Of a stretch of DNA of 64,000 bases, positions 11,506-21,780 are shown piece after piece (within the stretch, counting starts at the first letter, position 1; every line of letters starts with the position of its first letter). The stretch covers positions 60,392,951 to 60,456,950 of the forward strand of contig NC_133402.1 in the NCBI RefSeq assembly GCF_047511655.1, in the 5' to 3' direction. Under the pieces are notes generated by a model. It was not told the origin of the DNA and did not search any database. It saw nothing but the letters and a program-made list of their open reading frames with translations. The translations under genes and the position numbers were made by a program. Source of the DNA: Castor canadensis (Eukaryota; Chordata; Mammalia; Rodentia; Castoridae).

Positions 11506-11513
11506 TGACGTCA
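11506..11513. promoter_or_regulatory. Perfect palindromic cAMP response element (CRE), proximal
   Basis: TGACGTCA, the full CREB/ATF palindrome, lies 247 bases before the CLSTN2 ATG inside the CpG island. Full CREs in CpG islands close to start sites are the class most often bound by CREB. Function is inferred from motif and position. Confidence -1.
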
Positions 11514-11606
11514 CGGGCCGTCCCGGGGTGAGCGCCGGAGCCGCTCCGGGTCCGCGCCAGTGAGCGCGGCTGCTGCCGGCGAGCGAGCGGCGCGGCGGAG
11601 GGCACC

Positions 11607-11645
11607 GGAGGCCGAGCGCGGAGGCCGAGCGCGGAGGCCACGCGC
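11607..11645 (+). repeat. 13-bp tandem repeat in the 5' UTR (about 3 copies)
   Basis: The unit GGAGGCCGAGCGC occurs at 11607-11619 and 11620-11632 exactly, followed by a diverged third copy at 11633-11645 (GGAGGCCACGCGC). Confidence -1.
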
Positions 11646-11704
11646 CGGCGCCTGAAGTGCACCCAGCGGGCACCGGAGGGGAGGCGAGAGCCGGCGCGGG
11701 CGGT

Positions 11705-11748
11705 GGGCGGCGGCGGCAGCTCGGTGGTGGTGGTGGTGGTGGCGGCGG
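11705..11748 (+). repeat. GGC/GGT triplet repeat just before the start codon
   Basis: A GGC run, then AGCTC, then six uninterrupted GGT units (11723-11740) and more GGC units, ending close to the ATG. It is G-rich on the sense strand, so the 5' UTR could form stable structure. It is likely length-variable. Confidence -1.
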
Positions 11749-11759
11749 CAGTGGCGAGG

Positions 11760-11865
11760 ATGCTGCCTGGGAGGCTGTGCTGGGTGTCGCTCCTGCTGGC
11801 GCTAGGCGTGGGGAGCGACAGCGACAGCGGCGGCAGCCGGCGGCGCCGCCTCCTCGCGGCGAAAG
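11760..11865 (+). CDS. CLSTN2: CLSTN2 (calsyntenin-2) exon 1 coding part, partial CDS
   Basis: Calsyntenin-2 is a type I membrane protein of the postsynaptic membrane with two N-terminal cadherin repeats, an LG/LNS-type domain, one transmembrane segment and an acidic cytoplasmic tail; it acts in synapse organisation and, through family members, kinesin-1 binding. Here only the first 35 codons plus one base are present. The peptide starts MLPGRLCWVS, continues with a hydrophobic core (LLLALGVG) typical of a signal peptide, then an acidic/Ser-Gly stretch and RRRRLLAAK. I recognise this as the calsyntenin-2 N terminus, which in human begins almost identically and also runs into LLAAK. The donor GTGGGT at 11866 leaves one G after the Lys codon (phase 1), which fits a Val codon (GTN) completed by exon 2, as in the human protein. 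The ATG has A at -3 but C at +4, a moderate Kozak context. The frame stays open upstream but has no upstream ATG nearby. The Ser/Asp/Gly linker differs from human by substitutions and about one residue. Confidence is high for identity, with exon 2 unseen. Confidence -1.
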
Positions 11866-12549
11866 GTGGGTGCTGGGGAAGTTTCCTCTTCTTCCAGGAG
11901 GGAGGCTAGGCAAGCTCGGGGGGCTGCAAATGGCAGAGAGCGAGGCTCACGCTGGGTTTGTCTGTCCTCCCTTGCCGCAGCCTCCCCGGCCTCCGTGCGC
12001 CCCGCGGCTCCCGAAGTCAGCGCCGGGTGGTGCAGCAGACCAGAGAGGTTCTGGCCACCGACGCCGGCCCAGCCCCTGGGCGGGGTCCAGGGACCGAGGA
12101 CAAGGCGAGGTCTGGGGAGTCAAGACAACTTTGGGGGCTGTCTGTGCGGTGATGGGAGCGGCGCCCGCTCCGGCTCCGGCTCAGGGACCACTGGAGAGGG
12201 CGCTGGCGTTGCTGCCGCGGGGAGAAGCAGGTGTCTGTTTCTTCCCTGGGGAAAGGATCAGCGGCAGTGTCTTTAAAGGAGGGTGCCCAGCTGTGTGTGA
12301 TTGATCCCCTGGCTCCGAGGGTGGAGTGGAAACTTGGAGGCTCCAGGGATGTACCGCCCCCACCCCGGCACTCCGCAGGCCCTCCCTGGGGTGGCTCAGG
12401 CTCCCTGGGGATTCTAGCCCGGGTTTCTACTGGTGGGCCCGCAGAGTCTGGAAGAAGTGTGGGATGTGGTGCCTCTCGCTCCACTCGAGATCCTGAGGTC
12501 CGAGGCCCCGAACCTGGCCCCTCTCTCGCGCCCACTCAGTTGGTTTGAA

Positions 12550-14715
12550 GATCTTGACTTTCCCACCCCATTGGTCCTGAAGGAAGCTGGATCCCTGGGA
12601 ATGCCTGGAGCTGTTAGGGAAGCCTAGAAGCTGAGGAGCCCGGGACTTTTGATAACTGCCTGGGAGCTCTAAGGAGCACTGGGGTGGGGTGCCTGGAGGG
12701 CGAGTCTGAAACAGGTCACGTGCTGGCAGCGGGTGGGGAAGCGCAGAAAAGCAGAGCCAGTTGGGGGTGGGTGGGGGTGGGCGCACGGGAGGCTGTGGCA
12801 GATCCAGGCTGAAGCGCTCAGCTTTGTAATAACTTGTTGATTCTCTGCGCTGTTGGCAAGGAGGGCGTGCGTTTGGTTTGAGGGATGTGGCCAAATCAGC
12901 CAGGTGACAATGAGAAGGATAGTTGGTCTTCAGAGTCTTGCCTGGCCATCATGTTTTCCGCTGGTTGAAAAAGAGACCTCCTTATTAGAGACAGCCTGGT
13001 GGTGAGGCTGACTTTGAATATAGCTTCCTAGTAGCTCAGGAAAGGAATGCGTAGTCCTTGAATCTTGAAGGGTGAGGAGATGGAGAGGCAGACTGTTCAC
13101 CTTGTCTGGGCATTGGGTACTCCCTCCTGTAACTTGGGAGTGATAAATTTGAGAATAGAAGGCGTTTCTGCTTGTTTGTAATCTCTCTTTTCTTTTTTTG
13201 GTGACATAATTTTGGGAAGAGTTTATAAACAGGCAATCCTATTTCTTTCTTACCTTTTCCTCATCCTTGAAAGCAGTTTCTTTCTTTCGTTTTTTTTTTT
13301 TAAATAAAGACAAAAACTCATTATGAAAATGTCTTAAACGTGGTATGGGAAAGGAGTTACTGACAGGATGGGATTCATCTGAGAGTGTTGTTTTGGTGAA
13401 AACAAGAATGAAAAACAACTAGTTTCCAAACCCTTTCCCCTCCCTCTCTAATATAGACACTTTGTTAAGCAGGCACATTACATTTTTTCCATCACTTTGT
13501 GGCAAAGCTAATGGCATATTTATAAACAGATGTCTGCAAACATGGTAGGGAGCTCACAGCGAGTGAAGTGAAGAACAGGGAAGAAGAAGTTTGGGGAGAG
13601 AACCCAGTGTGGATAACACATTGTAGAGTTTCTCAGGTCAGAATGGAAAGATGAGAGAAAGAGAGAGACAGGCAACAAGGGAAAAAATCCAGGCTTCCCA
13701 TGGTTCACTTTAAATGAATGATTATGTACATTTTAACTAACATCATTCATCTTCTTCACTTAGAGCATATCCATTTCATGGTTAAAACCAGCCATTTGTC
13801 TTTCCAGTGTAAAAAGTTCATTTGCCTTGAGAGTGAGTTAACTGTCTAAATCCCCACTGTTCTCGCCTTTTTTCCCTCTACCAACCACTGGAGGGCTGCA
13901 AAGAGCACATTTTGCTGCGTTTTTCCTTTTTTCTGTTTTAGACAAATGTGTAATATTTAATCATAACAGAGACATTTATTATGACGCACTAGTTAGTATT
14001 CATAGTAGCCACTTCCCTTCTTATAAGGCACTTGCTTTTCTTATGTTTCTTAATCAGTTCATCTTTAAAGAACATTTGAGATGATAAAACTATATGCTTT
14101 CTGTAGAACGCCTCCTGCCTTTGACTTTGCCGTTACTTAGGTTCATATCACCATTATTCCCATCACTAAAAAAAACAAAAACAAAAACAAAAGTCAGACA
14201 GACGTGAAGAAGACTAGACAAAGAAATACCTTTCTTCTTCCATTGACGTCTGTGTCCACGTGTAGAAGGAAATTGGGAGTGTGGCATCCAGCTGTCAGCA
14301 GAGTTGTGTGTGCCCTCCGGACAACAGTCTGGAAGCGTGAGCTCCCAGCTTCAGGCTCGTGTAAGGTGTCATGTCTGTGGTGCACAGTGTGTTCTGTCTT
14401 TATGTTCCTTGCTTCTTGCTGTAGGGGATCCAGTCGCTAATCCTGACAACAGTTCTGACAATTTGGGGTTTTCACAGAAACTCTGCACTTTCAGTGCAAA
14501 TGTTTTCTCTATTTTAGAAATAATACAGTGGCCAGGCAGTTACAATCCATTCCCTTTACCCTACTATATTTTTGCCATTCAAAAAAGACAAAACAATTCT
14601 CAGATTCCTTGAAAAGACCAGGTTGCATGCATGTAGCCTAGGAGCAAAGCAGGGAGATATTTGTGACTAGGAGTCTCTGGAGCAGAGAAAGATGTGTTTT
14701 ATTCAAGGGAAAGAA
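12550..14715. other. Unique intronic DNA, start of intron 1
   Basis: The CpG density drops. An A/T-rich run lies at 13290-13305 and an (AAAAAC)n-like tract at 14168-14190. I see no gene or clear repeat. Open frames on either strand are short and unlike known proteins. Confidence -1.
12714..12722. promoter_or_regulatory. E-box GGTCACGTG in intron 1 shore
   Basis: GGTCACGTG contains the palindromic CACGTG core with the GTCACGTG flank favoured by USF and MITF/TFE factors. It lies about 850 bases into intron 1 on the shore of the CpG island. Motif match only. Confidence -1.
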
Positions 14716-14717
14716 GA

Positions 14718-15059
14718 CAGGATGCAGCTGGGTGCCAGTGTCTCATGTCTGTAGCTATTTAGGAGGCTGAGATTGGGAGGACCACTGTTGCAGGCCAGCC
14801 CAGGCAGAAAATAGCTCAACCAATGACTGGGTGCAGCAGTGGTGTGTTCTTGTCATCCCTGGTACAGCAGGAAGCATAAATAGGAGAACCACAGTCCAGG
14901 CATGCCTGGAAAAAAGCGATACTCTTATCTCCAAAATAAGAAGAGCAAAAAGAGCTGGAGGCATGGTTCAAATGGTAGAGTGCCTGCCTAGCAAGCACAA
15001 AGCCTGGAGTTCAAACCCCAGTACCCCACCTCACACACACACACAAAACCAGAATGCAG
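14718..15059 (+). mobile_element. B1-dimer/ID composite SINE with target-site duplication
   Basis: A B1-like head (GCTGGGTGCCAGTGTCTCATG), a second B1-like block around 14826, then an ID-like tRNA-derived unit from about 14953 (GCTGGAGGCATGGTTCAAATG ... GGAGTTCAAACCCC) and a CA/A-rich tail. Probable duplication CAGGATGCAG at 14718-14727 and CAGAATGCAG at 15050-15059. It is non-coding and transcribed in the CLSTN2 sense orientation. Confidence -1.
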
Positions 15060-16535
15060 TCTAGACAAACATCTGAAGGGTTGTGTTAAACTTGGCAAAA
15101 TGTCAGTGGTCTCATGTGTCAAAGACCTAGTACACACTCTCCAGGCGTAGAGGTTGTTGAGGACAATCCTTGACTACAGATCACCAGTTACCGTAGTGCT
15201 TACCTGTGTACCCAGAGCCTGGCCAGTACTCTGCAGGTTTCTGAGTGATAGTGAAGCATCATCTTCCTGGTCCTGCACCCTTACACCCTTTCCTTTCTTT
15301 GATCCAGTTGGGTCATAAGATTTTCATGTGGGAATTTTAAAAGAATGACAGCAGACAGATTTGTGCAAAGTATAATGCTAAGTGTTGGGTACACAGGCAA
15401 GGGAGATGGACGTGGGGAGGTAAAGCTTTCAAAAGCAGTGTTTGGTAATAGGGAGAGGAGAGCACAGCATTGAAACAGCAGTAGTGCAGTTGCAGTAACC
15501 ACAATGTATGGACTCCCTCCCTGGTATGTTAACAGGTGCTGTGCAAATCCCATTGCACAAGCTGTGTCTAACTTCCAACACATGCAGACCCAGAACTAGC
15601 TAGCTCATTTCATACATGTAGAAACTCAGTCTGAGAGAGCGGGCATAACTTGCCAAGAACTTCAGCTAGAACAGATGGTACTGTGGTGAGAATACAAAGG
15701 ATTGCCTTGCCCATGGCCTCTGACTAATTGTTGGCTATTCCCCACTTTGGGTTAAAGGCAGATCAGTGGTTCACCAGGAAGCTGAGCTGCTCACATCTTC
15801 AAGTTGCTCAGGAGCCCTTTGGTCCTATAAATAGCAGTATGAAGTCCAGGCTGCAGTATACAGGGGCCTGGGGGAACTAAGGGAAGTTGACCTTACTTTC
15901 ATCTATGGAAATCTTGCTCACTGCAACAGTCTCATCATCCCTCCCACAGATGCAAAAACCCTCCTTGAATAGTCCAGATCACACATAACAGAGGTGCAAA
16001 GCTGGTGCACAGTGTGCAAGTAGCATGTGTTTCCTAGGAGTACTGCAGGGTTTTTCCCCAACATAAAGACAAATACCAAAAAGTCCTCAGCAGTGTATCA
16101 GACAGAGAGTGTGTTCCAACCTTCAATTATCCCGAGTCAACCATGGTTCCTCAACTAGAATGGGCTTGGCTCTTTCCCTGCCCTGGAGTCTCTGGTCTTC
16201 TGGCTAGAAGGTCATCTTCCTCTCTTTCATTCCACTGTTGCTTAGGATGTGGTCAGACTTGAATGTGGCCTTTTCCAGGAACTTTCCCAGGCTGGCACTC
16301 CCAGAAGATGCCATCCTCTAGCATGCCTGTGTTGCCTGTCTGACTCCGGCATTGGCTTGTGGGCCTGGAGAGTTGCAGTCATCCTGCTCTGCTGAATCTC
16401 CTGGGCCTGGCCTTGGATCAGGAGGCAAACCACCAAGTGTGTTTGGTTTGGTGCATGCACCTCTCTGTAATCCTGAGGACTGTCATTTCCCCACTTAATT
16501 TTTGTAAAATTTGGGCTTAGTTGCCAGAGACTCCT
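15060..16535. other. Intronic DNA, mostly unique
   Basis: About 15590-15690 resembles an inverted MIR (CATACATGTAGAAACTCAG ... ACTTGCCAAGAAC). The rest shows nothing recognisable. Confidence -1.
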
Positions 16536-16539
16536 GTGT

Positions 16540-16735
16540 TCTAATCTTGGTCCTATTACTTTCTCAGTAGATGATCTTGGGCCAGTTAGTTAATCCCTTT
16601 GAGATTCATTTTCCTCACCTCTAAAATCAGGAAACAGAGCCTACTTTGCAAGGTGGTTGTCAGGATAGTGCTCAGAAAGCACTTAGCTTAACTTGTGATA
16701 AATTTGTAAAAGGCACTAACTACCCGATACCTTAC
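16540..16735 (+). mobile_element. MIR SINE
   Basis: GATCTTGGGCCAGTTAGTTAA, TTTTCCTCACCTCTAAAATCAG and GGTGGTTGTCAGGATAGTGC are in MIR order. A CT/TG-rich run follows at 16845-16905. Confidence -1.
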
Positions 16736-16904
16736 TTATCACTTAAATATCTGGTCCTGGTGTCTGAGATTTGATGAAATTCCCATTTCTGAGCCTTTGG
16801 CAATTTAATAGCTTTGCTCATATATTATCTCAACTCAAACTCTATTCTCTCTGTTTCTCTCTTAGTCTCTCTCTGTGTGTGAGGATGTGCATGTGTGTGC
16901 ACAT

Positions 16905-17635
16905 ATCACATATAAATAAGTCACATGTAAACACATTTGGCTTAAGTCATTATTGAAAACAGCTTCATTCAATAGTCTATAAAGGCCTTTGAAACCAGTG
17001 GTTCAGTCCCCCCCCCCAATATTATTCATCTCAAATGGCCTGGAACTTAATTCAGGGATAGTTCAGAGTAATGGTCACTAGTGTTTGTTATATAAGTAAA
17101 CAAGCATGTCTTCATGTTCCAGTACCAAAGGTCCCTGAGAAAGAGCTAATGTGGTGTGACTTGGGGTGCAAAGGAGTACCACCTGCCCACTTAGTGCCAC
17201 CCTCTCCCCACCTCACTGTCCCAGAGAGCAGAGAAACATTCTTTTTCCCTTATAATATTGATAGCATTTTTAATGGTGTGTGTTTACATGCAAGGGAGTG
17301 ACCCAAACTAGGATAACTAAATAACAGCTTGAAACAGATTATCGTGTAATGAAGCCCAGCATTAACTGGACCCTGTGGAAATGGTTCCACTGGAAAGATA
17401 GGTTTTGAAGATGGGCCCTGGAGACCTGTGACTGGGAAAAAGAGTGGTGAGCTGTTTACATTGGTGCTGAATAGAAGAGAGCATGGAACTGTCCACTGTG
17501 GAGGACACATAGGCAGGAGGCAGGAGAGGGGAGTGGTCAGAGGAGAGTGAATGGAATGGGAGTGCAGCCCAGTCAAACGTGCCCTGGTTTCCTATTCTTT
17601 AACCTTATCAGTCAATAGCTATTTCTCATCTCTGG
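16905..17635. other. Unique intronic DNA
   Basis: A C9 run at about 17010. No gene or assignable repeat seen. Confidence -1.
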
Positions 17636-17639
17636 TTAT

Positions 17640-17965
17640 TCTCATTGCTGGAATCAAAAAGACAGAGCAAGTTTCAGCTATCAAAGAGTTCACACTCTGT
17701 CTATGGCAACCATCACACATGACATGAACTATTGACAACTTGGTAGCTTATGGGATTGTAGATTGTACATCACAGATACCAAAATGTCTTATAAAACATT
17801 AGAATTTGGCAAGGTTAAGAGAAGCCCAGGAAGCTTTATGGAGAAAATGAAAGGGGTCTTGATGGGTGAGTAGGCATGGGTAAGCAGATGGTGGTGGGGG
17901 CAGGGTGGGTAAATGCAAGGTGGTAAGAATGCCCATGGTTGGTACACAGGCAGGAGTGAGGAAGG
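17640..17965 (-). mobile_element. L2 3' part, minus strand (weak)
   Basis: The GTTCACACTCTGTCTATGG and CCCAGGAAGCTTTATGGAG regions resemble the inverted L2 tail and body. Diverged. Confidence -1.
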
Positions 17966-18009
17966 AGCTCAGCACTGAATAAGTTTCTGCATACAGACTA
18001 CAGAGCTAA

Positions 18010-18200
18010 TAAAACTGCAAATGTTTACTGACTACATACTATGTACCAGGCACTATTTTAAAGCACTTTACATGTGTCACTTGATTGAGCTACACACTAA
18101 CTCTGAGAAAGAAACAGGGTGAAGGCTGGAATGTAAGGTGCTCAAGGCCTCACAGCTGAGTAGTGGCAGAACTGAAGTTCCAAATCCAGTGTGGCAGACA
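18010..18200 (-). mobile_element. MIR SINE, minus strand
   Basis: It starts with the inverted MIR tail (TTTACTGACTACATACTATG, ACCAGGCACTATTTTAAAG) and runs to CACAGCTGAGTAGTGGCAGA. Confidence -1.
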
Positions 18201-20155
18201 TGGATTTCCCACCTCCTATGAGCTCACCTGCCAGAGTGATTTGATGTCAGCTTGAGAAAGGCTCTGAGTGAGGCTGGAGAGGTTCTGCTGGCCCTGAAGG
18301 CATCACCTTGCTGTCTCAGGATGTTTGCTTGAATTTCACTTCAAAATTCCTCCAAGAGTTGGTTTCTCTGGAAGCCACAGTCTCTGACTTACTTCTTGAT
18401 TCCGAATGAGCATGGTTTCTCTCTTCTGGTTCAGGTGTCTTGAAGCCCTCCATTTAATCTCCTTGTCATGGCTGGCCTTTAGCAGAGAAGACAGCTGTCT
18501 ACACTGAGGTGTTTGGAGGAGTGTCTTGCTCCAGCTGGCAGGCCTGTGTGCCCATAGTTCCCCAGTGAGGGAGGTTGTTCATTTGGGTTACATGTTGCCC
18601 TCTTCTGACTTATTTTGAACCAGGCAGGTTAAGAAAAGATACTACAGTCACTTTAAGTATATTACATGGCTGATCACCAGGAGAGTGAGGATGGGATGCT
18701 GACAGATGTGCACAGCAAGGATGGTAGGAGGTGGTTCAGAAGGAGAAGCAAGTACCTGGCTGCTCATCAGTGCTGCCTTTTCCTTTAATATCCTGGCAGG
18801 AGTTTATGCGTACTGATTGCATTTTTCACAAACAATCATTTTACAGATTGGAAAACAAGCATCTTAGGTATAAAACAGCAGAGCCAAGAATCAGAACAAG
18901 GGGTCAGGCTGCTGGTAGTTGGTTGCACTCCAGTGCTAGGGAGCCAGCGTGGCCAGCCAGGTGACTTCTTGGACAGTTGCCTCTGAAAGTCTAATTTTCT
19001 CACTGCTTAGCAGTTTTCTAATTCTTGGAAGAGGCAGTGTATTTCCAGTTCCTTCTGGAGTCCTTGCTTGCCCCTGGCCCAGTATCCTCTGCTCACATCT
19101 CTATCCCTGACCAATAATTTTTCTCTTCACTCACTTTCAACCCATTCTGCCCATCTGAATCTTGACCATTGTTTATCCCTTTTAGGATGCTCCAGGGTAC
19201 CATCAGCCCATGAATCTCAACCCAGGCTCTGTCTTCCCTCTGAGAATCTGCTGTTCATCCCTATTTGGGCAAAAGTAACGCTCTAGCTTGCTTATCTCTC
19301 CATAGCCATTACCCTCCCATTCCTCATCATATCCACTTGATTCTACCCAGAAAGATTTAGGATATGTTCTCTATGCCCATTGATACTTTCTCGTTTAACA
19401 TCTCTTGCAAACAAAGTGCCAAGACACTAATTTTGACCCCTTATCTACTACACTGCTGCCAGGATGGTAGCATGAATCTCAGTAGTATTAGGCCTACAAG
19501 AAATTCTAGTCATCATGAATTCCTACTTACCATCCTTGTTAGGGTCTGTAATGGTCTCAGGATTTTGAGTATAACTGAACACTTCTGGAGTTGCCACAAG
19601 TTTCTGTCCCTTACAGGTTACCTCATGTGGTACCCATTGTCCAAACAGTATGTCCCCTTGAGGTCTTGGGCTCTCTCTTTCCACAGGCACCAGAGTCTTT
19701 GCACCAGCATATAGACTCACATTCTTTTGCCATATTCTACAGTTATTGTCCCAGGGGAGCTGCCACCAGTTTCCATCCCTTCTCAGTTTTAGGTGCAGGC
19801 ACCAAAGCCTCCCACCTTCTATCTCGTCCATCTCTACATTACTTTGATAGATGCTCAGACATCCTCAGAGCAAAGATCAGGATAGGCAGAGGCGATATTT
19901 ACAGGGAGGACTTCTGCTTCCACTCTTGACACCCCAACCCTTCTGAAGCCAGAAGGCACAGGACCCTGTTGCCTTCTTATAACAGGTAACCACACTCCTA
20001 CCAACAAACCTCCACAGAAGCCCCACAAGTAAGATAGATCCATACTTGCCAGCCTGGCACCAAAGTCTCTTGATAGTTATGCCCCTGGTTTCTTATCTGG
20101 TTTTCTGTCATCTCACTGAGCTTTCAGAAATTTCCAAATAGTCAACAATGCCTCC
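18200..20155. other. Intronic DNA, mostly unique
   Basis: 18790-18920 is MIR-like on the minus strand (CATTTTACAGATTGGAAAAC). 19070-19500 is pyrimidine-rich and may be a diverged L2. No coding segment supported. Confidence -1.
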
Positions 20156-20159
20156 ATCT

Positions 20160-20398
20160 TTCAAGAACTTACTGTGTGTCAAGCACAGTTCTGAGTGTTT
20201 AATAGACATTAGCTCCTTCAGCCCTCCTAGCAAAATGATGAGGTGTGTGCCCTTTTTTTAAAATCTCCATTTTGCAGGTGAAGAAATGGAGTTGAGGAAG
20301 ACCAAGCTACTTACCCAGTTCACACAGCTAGTCACACGGCAGGATTGAGATTTGAATCTACAGTCTAGTTTCAGAGTGCTCTCTCTTATCCACTGTGC
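20160..20398 (-). mobile_element. MIR SINE, minus strand, nearly full length
   Basis: Inverted MIR from the tail (TTACTGTGTGTCAAGCACAG) through CTCCATTTTGCAGGTGAAG and CACACAGCTAGTCACACGGC to the GAGTGCTCTCTCTTATCCAC end. Confidence -1.
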
Positions 20399-20575
20399 CA
20401 GTGATTCTCAATCCTGGGTTCACATTAAACCACTTGAGAGAGTTTTAAAATAACATGATGTCTGGATCCCCCTCCCCCAGAGACTCTCTTGTAACTGCTC
20501 TGGAGAAGGGCCTGGGATTTTGTTTAAAGCTTTTCAGTGTTTCTGATGCCCAGCTAAGGTGGAGAAGTGCCCACT
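20399..20575 (+). mobile_element. MER5A hAT-Charlie nonautonomous element
   Basis: CAGTGATTCTCAATCCTGGG matches the MER5A left end. CTGGATCCCCCTCCCCCAGA and GGGCCTGGGATTTTG follow as in the consensus. It has no coding capacity. It abuts the MIR directly. Confidence -1.
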
Positions 20576-21780
20576 GTACTATCCTGCTTCTCCTGATGGT
20601 GATTCTCCCAAACGGAGGCCTTGTTTCTCTGGATTTTACCCACAGCTTATTTATTTGCCCCTCAAAACACCTATTGCCTTTCTGTCTCCCCAGGCAGACT
20701 GTGAGACCCTTGAGGAAAGTGTCCTGGTAACTTCTGTGAGACTGATGCTCAGCCCTCTCCTAGGTCCAGAGTAAATGCCAAGTGTTGAGTGAGTGACTGT
20801 CAGGGGTGCTGCTGCCCACCCTGTCCACAAACCACAGGACCCTGCCCATGCACTCTTCTCCTGGCTAGGGCCTCTTCCTACGTTTGGTCATGGGGAGGAG
20901 CTACCCACCTAGACCTTGCCTTTTAGTTATCTAACTGTCCACCCAAACCAACTTGCAGCATTTGCTTTGTAGGAATCTAAAATACTAAGTCTCTGTGGAA
21001 GAATCAGGAGAACATTAACCTCACACAAAGATGCACGAAAGAGTCAGGCTGGTCGAGGCCATTGATATTCACACTCCAAGCTGTGAATGCCATTCTTATT
21101 GCTTCTCAGAATGTTTAATTGACTAAACTTTGACTTATTCCTTTGGAATCACTGCATTGAATTGTCATGTGAAGATTGCTGATTTTTAAAAAACACATCA
21201 GTTTTGTGTCTTCTGACACTTTGCATTTCTGTGATCTCTCTTGTATTATGTGGTTAAATAAATATGCAGCCTTCAATCAAATCTGACTAGAAAATCACTA
21301 TGGAGTGTCTAGAGAAGGCTATGGTTTCCAACTTACATGGCTTGGATCCACTAATCAGCTAGGAGGCTCAGGGAAAATCACTCAGCCTCTCTGGGTGTTG
21401 ACCTTTCCATAGACAGGAAGGCTCTCATGATATCTTCCACCTCTACCCAAGAAGTTTTGAGTAACCCAATGGAAGTGACTCTGAACACCCTCTGGGAGGA
21501 TAAAATGCCTAAGAAAATAAAGTTATCATATTTAAGAAATCTGTTTTGAGACTTTGGGATTCCAACTCCCCCAAACAAAACCTTGTGTCTTTCTCTCTTT
21601 ATACTGTCTGACAAATTTAGTTAATTATATTTTCCATAGTTTGAATTTAGTGTCAAGTCCCTTCCCAGTTCTTTGGTGTACAGCCTGCATGTGTCACACC
21701 ATGGGTGGTCACCGTGGTGGTGCAATGAATGTAGCCTTTGCAGTCCCATAAATTTTCAGGAAGAACCAGTCAAAACTGTT
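20576..21780. other. Unique intronic DNA
   Basis: I see no gene or repeat of note in this stretch. Confidence -1.

Larger units (their letters stand above)
11520..11759 (+). promoter_or_regulatory. CLSTN2: CLSTN2 probable 5' UTR / core promoter
   Basis: This is the GC-rich stretch between the CRE and the ATG. It holds a 13-bp tandem repeat (11607-11645) and a GGC/GGT triplet run (about 11705-11748) ending 12 bases before the start codon. There is no ATG in the main frame immediately upstream, so I choose 11760 as the start. How much of this is transcribed is inferred, not seen. Confidence -1.
11040..12550. promoter_or_regulatory. CLSTN2: CpG island spanning CLSTN2 promoter, exon 1 and start of intron 1
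   Basis: CpG dinucleotides and G+C rise sharply near 11.04 kb and fall off near 12.55 kb, against a CpG-poor AT-rich background on both sides. The island contains GC boxes (GAGGCGGGGA at 11433-11442, GGGCGGGG at 12078-12085), a perfect CRE and the coding start. There is no convincing TATA box at a useful spacing, so dispersed CpG-island initiation is likely, probably between about 11520 and 11700. The exact start site cannot be read from sequence. Many long open frames on both strands inside the island reflect lack of stop codons in GC-rich DNA. Confidence -1.

Noticed and set aside
11703..11759. In-frame N-terminal extension of CLSTN2 upstream of the ATG
   Set aside because: There is no in-frame ATG there; the frame is open only because the repeat is GC-rich. 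The human protein starts at the equivalent of 11760.
11054..12548. Many open frames of 60-215 codons on both strands in the 11-12.9 kb region
   Set aside because: They overlap each other in all frames, are Pro/Arg/Gly/Ala-rich and follow from the stop-poor CpG island. Only the calsyntenin-2 signal-peptide frame has recognisable protein sequence.
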